Origin: Arthrobacter sp. B1I2
GTDB lineage: Bacteria > Actinomycetota > Actinomycetes > Actinomycetales > Micrococcaceae
Assembly (NCBI RefSeq): GCF_030816485.1
Contig: NZ_JAUSYC010000001.1
Location: 1,736,001-1,800,000, forward strand
Length of the DNA stretch: 64,000 nucleotides
Reading direction: 5' to 3'
Numbering within the stretch: position 1 is the first letter of the stretch; each line of letters begins with the position of its first letter. Made by a program: the position numbers and the translations under genes. Shown here in pieces: positions 1-7,925 of this stretch. The notes under the pieces were generated by a model. The model did not search any database, was not told the origin of the DNA, and was given only the letters and a program-made list of their open reading frames with translations.

Positions 1-382
1 CGAGCGCCGGCTGAAGTACATTTCCGACCATCTTGAAACCGCGCTGCGCGCCACGGCCCCCGGCGGTGAGGCGGAGTCCGTGGATCTTCGCGGCTATTAC
101 GTGTGGTCGTTTTTGGACAACTTTGAGTGGTCGGCAGGATACAAGCAGCCGTTCGGCCTTATGCACGTGGACTTCGAAACGCTGGAGCGGACGCCCAAGG
201 CATCCTACTTCTGGTTCCAGGAGCTGATCGAGGAACGCGACCTGGCTGCCGCGGCTGAGGCGGCGATCGCGCAGGCCGCGGTTCCGGATCTGCTGGGTGG
301 TGAAGATTTCGAGGGCAGTGCGGAAATGGTGGACAGTGAAGCGCCCGACGACGGCGCGCCCCTGGGTGCCAGCGCACAGTAA
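1..382 (+). CDS. Beta-glucosidase, GH1 family (3' part only)
   Basis: This is the C-terminal part of a glycoside hydrolase family 1 enzyme that hydrolyses beta-linked glucosides from the non-reducing end; the reading frame enters from the left edge at base 2. The visible chain contains the family's aglycone-side signature SFLDNFEWSAGY, followed by FGLMHVDFETLERTPKAS and a W-F pair, which is the usual end of the GH1 barrel. The catalytic glutamates lie outside the window. After the barrel there is an extra tail of about 50 residues rich in Ala, Glu and Asp, which is not part of the GH1 fold and has no recognisable role. It converges on the App1-family gene. The family call is secure; the natural substrate is not. 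Confidence 0.9.
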   Translation, partial: ERRLKYISDHLETALRATAPGGEAESVDLRGYYVWSFLDNFEWSAGYKQPFGLMHVDFETLERTPKASYFWFQELIEERDLAAAAEAAIAQAAVPDLLGGEDFEGSAEMVDSEAPDDGAPLGASAQ

Positions 383-450
383 CGCACACCACCGCAAGGC
401 ACAGCACCCTAAGTCACAGCACCGTAAGGCGCTGCTGGGTGTGGCGCCGG

Positions 451-1563
451 TCAGCCCCGGAGCAGGTCCAGCATGGCGAGCTGCTTGGCGATGCCGGCGC
501 CATCAGGGGAGTAGATCCACGGCACGCGGGAGGTTGTGTGGTCTCCGTCCTCGGAGTGGCCGCCCGCGAACACCGACTCGCTGACGGACAGCTGCCGGAT
601 GGCGATCGCAGCAACCTTGTCCGGGTTTTCGGCGGCAAAGGCGGAGTAGATGGCCTCGTCGTGCTGGCCGTTGTCACCGATCAGGAGCCACCGCATATCC
701 GGGAATTCCTGGGCCAGCCGCTCCAGGTTGCGGTGCTTGTGGTCCTGGCCGCTGCGGAACCAGCGGTCCTGCGTGAGGCCCCAGTCCGTCAACAGCAGCG
801 CGCCCTTGGGGTACATGTTGCGGGTCAGGAACCGCGCCAGGGTGGGGGCTGCGTTCCAGGGGCCGGTGGACAGGTAGATGACCGGCGCCTCGGGGTGTTC
901 AATGGTCAGCCGGTCCAGCAGCACGGCCATGCCCGGCGTGGCCATGCGTGCCCGTTCGCTGAGTACGAAGGTGTTCCACAAGGCCAGGAAGGGCCGGGGC
1001 AGGGCGGTCACCATGACGGTGTCGTCGATGTCCGAGACGATCCCGAATTCCACGCCCGGGGCGATCACCTGGATCAGTGCCTCGGCCGGTTCGGTTCCCT
1101 CCGCCCGCAGCACCGCGGTGTGCCAGCCGGGGGACAGCTGCACGTCCACCTCGGTGTCAATCAGCCCGCCCCGGTCCGCCGTGACGTGGGTGACCACATC
1201 GCCGATGGTGATTTCGACGTCGGTAAACTGCAACGGCACCCCGGTGAAGGCGCGCCAGCCGCGGATGTTCTGGGTGCCGTTCCTGGCTTCGTGCTCGGCC
1301 TTGCTCCCCGGCAGGGGACTCTGCGTCAGCAGCACCCGGCCCAGCACGCGCACCCGGGTGGTGGAGCCGTAGCCCTGGTAGGCGATGGTTTGCGGCACGA
1401 ACTTCCAGCGTTTCGCGAGCCTGATCCGGATGTCGTTGACCGTGTCCGACACATGGTGCGCCAGCCGGAAGAACTGGCTTCCGGAAAGGGCCGTGTGCCC
1501 CTTTGTGTTCCGCCGGGGTGGGCGCGCCGTGTCCTGGGCGGTGTTCTGCGGGGCCGTGTCCAT
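451..1563 (-). CDS. App1-family phosphatase domain protein (DUF2183)
   Basis: The 370-residue protein belongs to the App1/DUF2183 family, named after a yeast phosphatidate phosphatase. The DxDxT catalytic motif appears as SDIDDTVMVT near residue 178, followed by a HAD-like core with YLSTGPWN and GDNGQHDEAIY, typical of the family. The substrate of bacterial members is unknown, so phosphatidate phosphatase activity is only suggested. The chosen start is the ATG at 1563 (MDTAPQ). An in-frame ATG at 1596 overlaps the stop of the upstream DUF72 gene as TGATG and would add 11 residues; either is possible, and the overlap suggests translational coupling. The two genes form a short operon. Confidence 0.85.
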   Translation of the reverse strand: MDTAPQNTAQDTARPPRRNTKGHTALSGSQFFRLAHHVSDTVNDIRIRLAKRWKFVPQTIAYQGYGSTTRVRVLGRVLLTQSPLPGSKAEHEARNGTQNIRGWRAFTGVPLQFTDVEITIGDVVTHVTADRGGLIDTEVDVQLSPGWHTAVLRAEGTEPAEALIQVIAPGVEFGIVSDIDDTVMVTALPRPFLALWNTFVLSERARMATPGMAVLLDRLTIEHPEAPVIYLSTGPWNAAPTLARFLTRNMYPKGALLLTDWGLTQDRWFRSGQDHKHRNLERLAQEFPDMRWLLIGDNGQHDEAIYSAFAAENPDKVAAIAIRQLSVSESVFAGGHSEDGDHTTSRVPWIYSPDGAGIAKQLAMLDLLRG

Positions 1564-1595
1564 GCCACCACTCTGCCACAGCGCGGCAGCACGCA

Positions 1596-2327
1596 TCAGC
1601 CCTTGCCGAGGATCGCGCGCAGGGTCTGGGCGTTCCGCACTGCGTTCCCGCCGCCGTCGTTGTTGAAGTAGGCGTAGACATCGATGCCCGTGCCGTCCCA
1701 CTCACGGATCCGGTCGGCCCACCAGTGAAGGTCGTCGTCGGAGTACGAGCCGCCGTACAGGTGCTGCTGGTCTGGTCCGTGCAGCCGGACGTAGGCAAAG
1801 GGGGCGGTGGTCCGCAGGATGCATGGCAGGTTGGCGCCGCTCATGATGCAGTAGGCCGCCTGGTGCCGCTCCAGCAGGGAGAACACCTCGGGGCACTCCC
1901 AGCTGGGGTGCCTGAACTCCACTGCAACCCTGATCCAGGTGGGAACCGCGGCGAGGAAATAGTCCAGCCTTGCGTCGTCGCGCTCCAGTTGCGGCGGCAG
2001 CTGGACCAGGAGCACGGCACGTTTGTCCCCCAGCTCGTGCCAGCACCGGGCGATCCGCTCCACCCAGACTTCCGGTGAATACAGCTTGCGCGCATGGGTG
2101 AGTCCCCGCGGAGCTTTGACTGACATGCTGAACCCGGCCGGCAGGCGGTTGTTCCAGCCGGCGAAGGTGATATCCCTGGGCCAGCGGTAAAAGCTGGCGT
2201 TCAATTCCACCGTGCTGAAGTTGGCGACGTAGTACTGGAGCCGGTCCCGGACGGGCAGCCCCGGCGGGTACAGGACGTTCTCCCAGTGGTCGTAGCTCCA
2301 GCCGGAGGTGCCGATGTGGATTGCCAT
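1596..2327 (-). CDS. DUF72 domain-containing protein
   Basis: This 243-residue protein is a typical full-length DUF72 (YecE-like) protein with a TIM-barrel fold. Family hallmarks visible are the start MAIHIGTSGWSYDHW, the stretch FSTVELNASFYRWP near residues 35-50, YVRLHGPD near residue 185, and the C-terminal AYFNNDGGGNAV with following alanines. The biochemical function of the family is not established; its fold resembles endonuclease IV and sugar isomerases. The ATG at 2327 is chosen because the signature begins right there. It is divergently transcribed from the GH15 gene across 63 bp and is coupled to the App1-family gene downstream. Confidence 0.88.
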   Translation of the reverse strand: MAIHIGTSGWSYDHWENVLYPPGLPVRDRLQYYVANFSTVELNASFYRWPRDITFAGWNNRLPAGFSMSVKAPRGLTHARKLYSPEVWVERIARCWHELGDKRAVLLVQLPPQLERDDARLDYFLAAVPTWIRVAVEFRHPSWECPEVFSLLERHQAAYCIMSGANLPCILRTTAPFAYVRLHGPDQQHLYGGSYSDDDLHWWADRIREWDGTGIDVYAYFNNDGGGNAVRNAQTLRAILGKG

Positions 2328-2390
2328 TTGCCTCAGGCTACACCGGGGCCTTCCCCTTCCCTTCGCAGCTCTCTGTGGCAGGGTAATGGC

Positions 2391-4181
2391 ATGGCGCGAA
2401 TTGAAGATTATGCGGTGGTGGGCGATCTGCAGACTGGTGCCCTGATCAGCAAGGAAGGCTCGATCGACTGGCTTTGCCTTCCGCGGTTCGATTCCCCAGC
2501 CTGCTTCAATTCCCTGCTGGACACGCCGGACTCGGGGCGCTGGCTCCTGGCACCGGAAAGCGGGGGTGCATGCACCCGGCGGAGCTACCGCGACGGCACC
2601 CTGATTCTGGACACCGAGTGGGAGACGCCGGACGGAACGGTGCGGGTCACCGATTTCATGCCGCCGCGCGACTCCGTGGCTGACATCGTCCGGATCGTCG
2701 AAGGCATCAGCGGCAGCGTCAGGATGCGCGGTGAGCTGATCATGAGGTTCGACTACGGCCATATCGTGCCCTGGGTGCGCAAGGACAAGCGCGGGCTGCA
2801 CGCCATTGCCGGCCCGGACGCCGTCTACCTGGTCACTCCAGCGCCCCTGCACGGCGAGAACATGCACACCATCAGCGACTTCACTGTGAACGCCGGTGAG
2901 AAGGTGCCGTTCGTGCTGACCTGGGCGCCCAGCCACGTGGGGCGCCCGGTATCCGTGCAGGCAGAAGAAGTCCTGGAAAGCACCTTTTCGTTCTGGCGGG
3001 GCTGGTCCTCGCAATGCACCGTCAAGGGGAAGTACCAGGATGCCGTGCTCCGCTCCCTGGTAACGCTCAAGGCACTGACCTACGCCCCCACCGGGGGCAT
3101 CGTCGCTGCCGTCACAACATCGCTGCCGGAGCAGCCGGGCGGCCAGCGCAACTGGGACTACCGCTACTGCTGGCTGCGGGACGCCACCATGACCCTGCAG
3201 GCGCTGCTGGCTGCGGGCTACACCGCCGAAGCCGCCGCCTGGCGGGACTGGCTGCTCCGGGCCGTGGCCGGGGACCCCGCGGACCTGCAGATCATGTACG
3301 GGATCCATGGCGAGCGGCGGCTGCCGGAGATGGAATTGCCGTGGCTGGAGGGCTACGAGAACTCAGTCCCCGTGCGGATCGGAAATGCGGCAGCGGAACA
3401 GTTCCAGCTGGATGTATGGGGGGAAGTGCTTGACTGCCTCGCGCTGACCCGGAACTCGCTGCTGAAGCACACGGATGAGGCGTGGGATGTCCAGATCGCC
3501 CTGATGGAACACCTTGAAACAATCTGGGACCAGCCGGACAACGGGCTCTGGGAAATGCGGGGGCCGCGCCGGCACTTCACCCACTCCAAGGTCATGGCAT
3601 GGGTGGCAGCCGACCGGATGGTGAAGGGCGTGCGCGAGTCCGGCCTGCCGGGTCCCGTGGAGCGCTGGGAGGCGCTGCGGGACCAGATCCGCCAGGACAT
3701 CATGGCCAACGGCTTCGATCCTGGGCGGAACACCTTTGTCCAGTCCTACGGCCGTCCGGAACTGGATGCCAGCCTGCTGTTGATTCCCAGGGTGGGCTTC
3801 CTGCCTCCCGATGACCCCAAGGTGGTGGGGACCATCGATGCGATCCAGCGGGAGCTGACCCAGGACGGGTTTGTGCTGCGGTACCGGCCGGAACAGAGCG
3901 ACGACGGCCTGCCGGGGGACGAAGGCGTCTTCCTGGCCTGTTCGTTCTGGCTGGTGGAGGCGCTCCTCGGCGCGGGCCGCTATGAGGAATCGCGGGAACT
4001 CTTCGAGCGGCTGCTGGAACTGCGTAACGATGTGGGGCTGCTGAGCGAGGAATGGGCGGTGAAGGCCGGGCGCCAATTGGGCAATACGCCGCAGGCATTC
4101 AGCCACTTCGCGCTTGTGACTAGCGCCCTGGAACTCCATCAGGATACGGTTCGGCGCAGTGATACCCCCATTCCGTCGTAG
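2391..4181 (+). CDS. Glycoside hydrolase family 15 protein (glucoamylase/trehalase-like)
   Basis: The 596-residue protein has the two-part layout of actinobacterial GH15 enzymes. An N-terminal beta-sandwich begins IEDYAVVGDLQTGALIS and contains GSIDWLCLPRFDSP, and a C-terminal alpha/alpha-barrel begins near residue 240 with NWDYRYCWLRDATMTL. The segment LSEEWAVKAGRQLGN near residue 560 should carry the general base glutamate. Mycobacterial relatives are trehalases, others act on alpha-glucans or isomaltose, so the substrate is left open. The ATG at 2391 is chosen because the conserved N-terminus follows directly; longer frames upstream lack homology-like sequence. No signal peptide is visible, so the enzyme is probably cytoplasmic. 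Confidence 0.9.
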   Translation: MARIEDYAVVGDLQTGALISKEGSIDWLCLPRFDSPACFNSLLDTPDSGRWLLAPESGGACTRRSYRDGTLILDTEWETPDGTVRVTDFMPPRDSVADIVRIVEGISGSVRMRGELIMRFDYGHIVPWVRKDKRGLHAIAGPDAVYLVTPAPLHGENMHTISDFTVNAGEKVPFVLTWAPSHVGRPVSVQAEEVLESTFSFWRGWSSQCTVKGKYQDAVLRSLVTLKALTYAPTGGIVAAVTTSLPEQPGGQRNWDYRYCWLRDATMTLQALLAAGYTAEAAAWRDWLLRAVAGDPADLQIMYGIHGERRLPEMELPWLEGYENSVPVRIGNAAAEQFQLDVWGEVLDCLALTRNSLLKHTDEAWDVQIALMEHLETIWDQPDNGLWEMRGPRRHFTHSKVMAWVAADRMVKGVRESGLPGPVERWEALRDQIRQDIMANGFDPGRNTFVQSYGRPELDASLLLIPRVGFLPPDDPKVVGTIDAIQRELTQDGFVLRYRPEQSDDGLPGDEGVFLACSFWLVEALLGAGRYEESRELFERLLELRNDVGLLSEEWAVKAGRQLGNTPQAFSHFALVTSALELHQDTVRRSDTPIPS

Positions 4182-4242
4182 CGGGCGGATTCGTGTTGAG
4201 GCGGCGCGGACACGGGGCGAAACTTCTCCTTCGCAGGATAGA

Positions 4243-4254
4243 TAAGTATACTTA
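4243..4254. promoter_or_regulatory. 12-bp perfect palindrome upstream of the YegP-like gene
   Basis: The sequence TAAGTATACTTA is a perfect palindrome lying about 60 bp before the YegP-like start in an otherwise GC-rich gap. It could be a regulator-binding site or overlap a promoter. No regulator gene adjoins it. Confidence 0.4.
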
Positions 4255-4313
4255 CTAACACCTCATGGAGTGCTCCCAAGCACAGTGCCGTGATTGATGG
4301 AGGAGTGATAGTT

Positions 4314-4607
4314 ATGGCCGGATTTTTCGAACTCGTGGATGCCCCCGACGGTGGATACCGGATCAGGATGATGGACGGAAGCGGGAACCTGATGGCCATC
4401 TCGGTCACCTTCCCCACCAAGAGGGCCGCTGTGGCAGGGGTCGCAATGGCCCGGGAAATTGCCGGCACGGGCCTGATCCGGGACAAGAGCCTGAACGGGG
4501 CCGGATCCGTCATCCGGGAGCGTGTGCGGCCGGTCAGCTCTCCCAAGGAGGACGCTGTCAGGCGGAAGAAGGCTCCGGAAGAACGACGGACAGCGGTCAG
4601 CTCATGA
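4314..4607 (+). CDS. YegP-like DUF1508 family protein
   Basis: This 97-residue protein has one DUF1508/YegP-type unit at residues 1-55: AGFFELVDAPDGGYRIRMM, then a small-residue turn and TFPTKRAAVAGVAMAREIA. That matches the family's short beta-sheet plus helix pattern. The function of the family is unknown. A charged tail of about 40 residues rich in Arg and Lys follows. The ATG at 4314 is set by a strong ribosome-binding site GGAGGAG at 4299-4305; a GTG at 4290 in frame lacks this spacing. The stop overlaps the start of the HAD gene as ATGA, so the two are probably co-translated. Confidence 0.75.
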   Translation: MAGFFELVDAPDGGYRIRMMDGSGNLMAISVTFPTKRAAVAGVAMAREIAGTGLIRDKSLNGAGSVIRERVRPVSSPKEDAVRRKKAPEERRTAVSS

Positions 4608-5317
4608 CCGAGCCTGCAACGCCCCCTGGCGCACGGCGCCGGGGGGTCCTCTTTGACGTTGACGGGACCCTGATCGACTCGTCGTACATCCACACCATCG
4701 CGTGGTGGGGTGCGTTCCGCCAGTACGGCCATGACGTGCCCATGGCGGCCATTCATCAGCTCGTAGGCATGGGCGGCGCGCGGTTGGTGGACAACCTCCT
4801 GCCGTCCGGCCGGGACCGCGGCGAGGACGAGGACATCATGGCCAGCCACGGAGCCCTCTATGCGTCCCACTGGCCCTCGCTCCGCGCGCTTGACGGCGCC
4901 AAGGAACTGCTGGGCCAATGCCACGCGGGCGGGCTGGCCGTGGCGCTGGCCTCCTCGGCGCGGCAGCGGGACCTTCAGGTCATGCGGACCGTCCTGGACG
5001 CCGACGCCTTCATCGACGCCGCCACCAGTGCCAACGATGCCGAGGAAAGCAAGCCCGCGCCGGACATCCTGGAGGCGGCCCTGGCCGCCGTCGGTGTCGA
5101 CGCTGCGGATGCCGTCTACGTCGGTGACGCAGTCTGGGACATGCAGGCTGCGGCGGCGCTGGGGATCCCGTCCATTGGGGTTACCTGCGGGGGAATCCAG
5201 GCAGCCCAACTTCGCGACGCCGGTGCGGTGGAGGTTTACGAGGGGCCGCGGGACCTGCTGGAGAACCTTGGCTCAAGTGCCATCGGCCGGCTTCTTGCGC
5301 TGCAGCCGAACCGCTGA
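4604..5317 (+). CDS. HAD-family hydrolase (phosphoglycolate phosphatase/beta-PGM type)
   Basis: The 237-residue protein carries all four HAD motifs: FDVDGTLID near residues 17-25, ASSARQRD near 117, the lysine in ESKPAPDI near 150, and VGDAVWDMQAA near 170-180. A helical cap sits between motifs I and II, as in subclass I phosphatases such as phosphoglycolate phosphatase and beta-phosphoglucomutase. The substrate cannot be read from sequence. The ATG at 4604 overlaps the previous gene's stop by four bases, which indicates an operon with the YegP-like gene. Confidence 0.88.
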   Translation: MTEPATPPGARRRGVLFDVDGTLIDSSYIHTIAWWGAFRQYGHDVPMAAIHQLVGMGGARLVDNLLPSGRDRGEDEDIMASHGALYASHWPSLRALDGAKELLGQCHAGGLAVALASSARQRDLQVMRTVLDADAFIDAATSANDAEESKPAPDILEAALAAVGVDAADAVYVGDAVWDMQAAAALGIPSIGVTCGGIQAAQLRDAGAVEVYEGPRDLLENLGSSAIGRLLALQPNR

Positions 5318-5339
5318 CGGTGCCACTGCCCGGCAGTGG

Positions 5340-5588
5340 TCAGAGCGGCTGGCCGCCCGGCACTGAATCCTCGTCGCCGGCGATGGCGGGCTTGGTCCAT
5401 GACACCACCACCTTCACCGAGCCGTCGTCGTTCCGCTCAATGTCCGTGGCCACCTCGGCCGGCGGAGCGCCCATTTCCGCGATCCGCGCCCGGTAGGTGT
5501 TGACCAGTTCCACCAGGCTGTCTTCGGTCCATTCTCCGGGGCGCATGCGGGTGGAGATCTCGACCGGTTCCGGCTGGTACAGCGACAT
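5340..5588 (-). CDS. Hypothetical protein, 82 residues
   Basis: I do not recognise this family. The protein starts MSLYQPEPVEISTRMRPGEW and ends with a strand-rich segment, DDGSVKVVVSWTKPAIAG. It has no signal peptide, membrane segment or cysteine. It converges with the HAD gene and has its own upstream region that also serves the divergent alcohol dehydrogenase. High third-position GC in this frame supports a real gene. A function cannot be assigned. Confidence 0.6.
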   Translation of the reverse strand: MSLYQPEPVEISTRMRPGEWTEDSLVELVNTYRARIAEMGAPPAEVATDIERNDDGSVKVVVSWTKPAIAGDEDSVPGGQPL

Positions 5589-5816
5589 GGCGTTCCTCTT
5601 TCACGTGGTCTTCTGCTCTGGTCAACGGTTGCCCTGCTGCCTGATGCCTGCGCCCGGGCCCTTCCTACGCTAGGAGCAGTCTACGGCGGCCACAAGGTTT
5701 CATCAGCATGCTTACTTTTTTTCCGGAAAACCGATAGCGTCGAAGAAAGGGTGCCTGCAGGCGTCCTGGCCTGCCCCGGGAGACCCCCAGGGGCACAACA
5801 GAGCGAAAGGGAGACT

Positions 5817-6998
5817 GTGAAAGCACTGACGTGGCAAGGAAAGCGGTCGGTAAGCGTTGAAGAAGTACCTGATCCCGTCATCCAGGAACCAACGGATGCG
5901 ATCGTCCGGATCACCTCCACCGCCATCTGCGGGTCCGACCTGCACCTCTATGAAGTCCTGGGCCCCTACATGCACAAGGGGGATGTCATCGGCCATGAAC
6001 CGATGGGCATCGTGGAGGAAGTGGGTAGCGCCGTCACCAACCTCCGCAAGGGCGACCGTGTGGTGATTCCCTTCAACATCTCCTGCGGTTCCTGCTTCAT
6101 GTGCAGCCAAGGCCTGCAGTCGCAGTGCGAAACCACACAGGTGAAGGAGAAGGGTTCCGGTGCGGCACTGTTCGGTTTCTCCGAGCTGTATGGGTCGGTC
6201 CCCGGCGGACAGGCGGAGTTCCTTCGCGTCCCGCACGCCGATTATGGCCCCATTAAGGTGGGGAGTGAGCTTCCGGATGAACGCTACCTGTTCCTTTCCG
6301 ACATCCTGCCCACGGCGTGGCAGGGCGTGGAATACGCCAATGTCCAGCCGGGTGGCACGTTGACGGTTTTCGGCCTTGGACCTGTGGGCCAGTTCGCTAC
6401 CCGGATCGGGCTCCACCGCGGTTACCGGGTCGTTGGCGTCGATCCGGTCCCGGAACGGCGTGAAATGGCCGCCCGCCATGGCGTGGAAACGCTTGATTAC
6501 AGCAAGGGCGTCGCCGACGAACTGCGCGAGATGACAGATGGCAGGGGGCCGAACGGCATAGTGGACGCCGTCGGGATGGAAGCGCACGGTTCCCCCGTTG
6601 CCGGCTTCGCCCACCAGGCCCTTGGCCTCCTGCCCGACAAGCTTGCGCAGAAAGCGATGGAGACGGCCGGCGTGGACCGCCTGGCGGTGCTGCATACCGC
6701 AATCGACGCGGTCCGCCGTGGCGGCACGCTATCGCTGAGCGGCGTCTACGGCGGCGAGGCCAGCCCGATGCCGCTGCTCACCATGTTCGACAAGCAGCTC
6801 CAACTGCGCATGGGCCAGTGCAATGTGCGCAACTGGACGGATGCCCTCCTTCCCCTCGTGGAGGACGACGCCGATCCGCTGGGCGTCATGGATTTGGTCA
6901 CCCACCGCTCCGGCCTGGAGGGTGCGCCCGCACTGTACGAGAAGTTCCAGAAGAAGGAAGACGGCTGCATCAAAGTGGTCCTGAACCCCGGCGCATAA
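5817..6998 (+). CDS. Zinc-dependent alcohol dehydrogenase, formaldehyde-dehydrogenase-like
   Basis: The 393-residue protein is a medium-chain, zinc- and NAD(P)-dependent dehydrogenase. The catalytic zinc site shows as CGSDLH near residue 38 and GHEPMGIVEEVG near 60. The structural zinc loop CGSCFMCSQGLQSQC near residues 87-101 has four cysteines, and a Rossmann motif VFGLGPVGQFATRIG lies near 186. Length and sequence resemble glutathione-independent formaldehyde dehydrogenase and threonine dehydrogenase relatives, but the substrate is uncertain. The GTG at 5817 is used because the conserved chain VKALTWQG begins there, with a GGGAGA stretch upstream. It is followed by a long hairpin, so it is probably monocistronic. 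Confidence 0.87.
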   Translation: MKALTWQGKRSVSVEEVPDPVIQEPTDAIVRITSTAICGSDLHLYEVLGPYMHKGDVIGHEPMGIVEEVGSAVTNLRKGDRVVIPFNISCGSCFMCSQGLQSQCETTQVKEKGSGAALFGFSELYGSVPGGQAEFLRVPHADYGPIKVGSELPDERYLFLSDILPTAWQGVEYANVQPGGTLTVFGLGPVGQFATRIGLHRGYRVVGVDPVPERREMAARHGVETLDYSKGVADELREMTDGRGPNGIVDAVGMEAHGSPVAGFAHQALGLLPDKLAQKAMETAGVDRLAVLHTAIDAVRRGGTLSLSGVYGGEASPMPLLTMFDKQLQLRMGQCNVRNWTDALLPLVEDDADPLGVMDLVTHRSGLEGAPALYEKFQKKEDGCIKVVLNPGA

Positions 6999-7039
6999 GC
7001 CTGGATATGGCTCGTAAGCCTGTGTACAAAACCAGGTAA

Positions 7040-7086
7040 GCAGCAGTAGACGCCGTGATGGGCTCCATCACGGCGTCTGCTGCTGC
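7040..7086. terminator. Bidirectional hairpin between converging genes
   Basis: Two arms of 22 bases, 7040-7061 and 7065-7086, pair with only one G-T wobble around a three-base loop. The hairpin sits between the converging alcohol dehydrogenase and ureidoglycine aminohydrolase genes. There is no T-tract, so it may stall or protect transcripts rather than act as a classical intrinsic terminator. Confidence 0.6.
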
Positions 7087-7095
7087 CCGCTGGGA

Positions 7096-7908
7096 CTAGG
7101 TGAGGCGCACCTGGCGGTTCATGTCCTTGTAGAGCAGGTAGCGGAACTCGCCCGGGCCGCCGGCGTAGCAGGCCTGCGGGCAGAAGGCGCGGAGCCACAT
7201 GAAGTCGCCGGCCTCCACCTCCACCCAGTCGTTGTTCAGCAGGTACATGGCCTTGCCCTCCAGGACGTACAGGCCGTGTTCCATGACGTGGGTTTCCGGG
7301 AACGGGATCACCCCGCCCGGCTGGAACGTCACGATGTTCACCTGCATGTCGTGGGCCAGGTCGTTGGAGTCAGTGAAGCGGGTGGTCTTCCAGACGTCGT
7401 TGGTATCCGGCATGGACGTGGGCTCCACGTCCTTTTCGTTGGTGACGAAGGATTTGGCCTCGAAGCCTTCCAGGCGCTCGTAGGCCTTGCGGATCCAGTG
7501 GAAGGAGACGACGTCGTCGGAAACGTTCTCCAGCCCCCACTGTGCGCCGGCGGCCAGGTAGGCGTAGCCACCTTCCTCCAGCTGGTGCAGTTCGCCGTCG
7601 AGGGTCAGGTTCAGTTTGCCCTTGGTGACAAAGATGACGCCTTCCACGCCTTCCTCGAACTCTGCCCTGGGTGCCCCGCCGCCGGGACCGATTTCGACGA
7701 TCAGCTGCGAGAACGTGGTGGCGAAGCCGGAGATGGGGCGGGCGATGATCCAGGAGCGGGTGTTCGAAAAACCCGGAAGGTTTGACGTGACGATGTCCGT
7801 CATGACGCCCTTGGGGATCACCGTGTACGCCTCGGTGACGATGGCGCGCTCGGTGGTCAGGTGGGTCTGCGGCGGCAGCCCGCCGGTGGGGGAGTAGTAC
7901 TTGCCCAT
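7096..7908 (-). CDS. allE: (S)-ureidoglycine aminohydrolase
   Basis: The 270-residue bicupin enzyme releases ammonia from (S)-ureidoglycine to give ureidoglycolate, a late step of allantoin breakdown. The chain begins GKYYSPTGGLPPQTHL, which is characteristic. The second cupin contains ETHVMEHGLYVLEGKAMYL and ends FCPQACYAGGPGEFRYLLYKD, where the family's metal and substrate ligands lie. The ATG at 7908 follows an AAAGGAT Shine-Dalgarno and lies 17 bases after the probable stop of the DUF6986 gene. As given, the DUF6986 frame reads through into this gene without a stop, but that results from a likely one-base insertion upstream. It forms an operon with DUF6986 and malate synthase. Confidence 0.9.
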   Translation of the reverse strand: MGKYYSPTGGLPPQTHLTTERAIVTEAYTVIPKGVMTDIVTSNLPGFSNTRSWIIARPISGFATTFSQLIVEIGPGGGAPRAEFEEGVEGVIFVTKGKLNLTLDGELHQLEEGGYAYLAAGAQWGLENVSDDVVSFHWIRKAYERLEGFEAKSFVTNEKDVEPTSMPDTNDVWKTTRFTDSNDLAHDMQVNIVTFQPGGVIPFPETHVMEHGLYVLEGKAMYLLNNDWVEVEAGDFMWLRAFCPQACYAGGPGEFRYLLYKDMNRQVRLT

Positions 7909-7925
7909 GAACAAAGATCCTTTGC

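Noticed and set aside
439..1671. Long open frame on the plus strand opposite the App1-family gene
   Set aside because: It is the GC-rich shadow of a gene with clear catalytic motifs and has no recognisable protein features.
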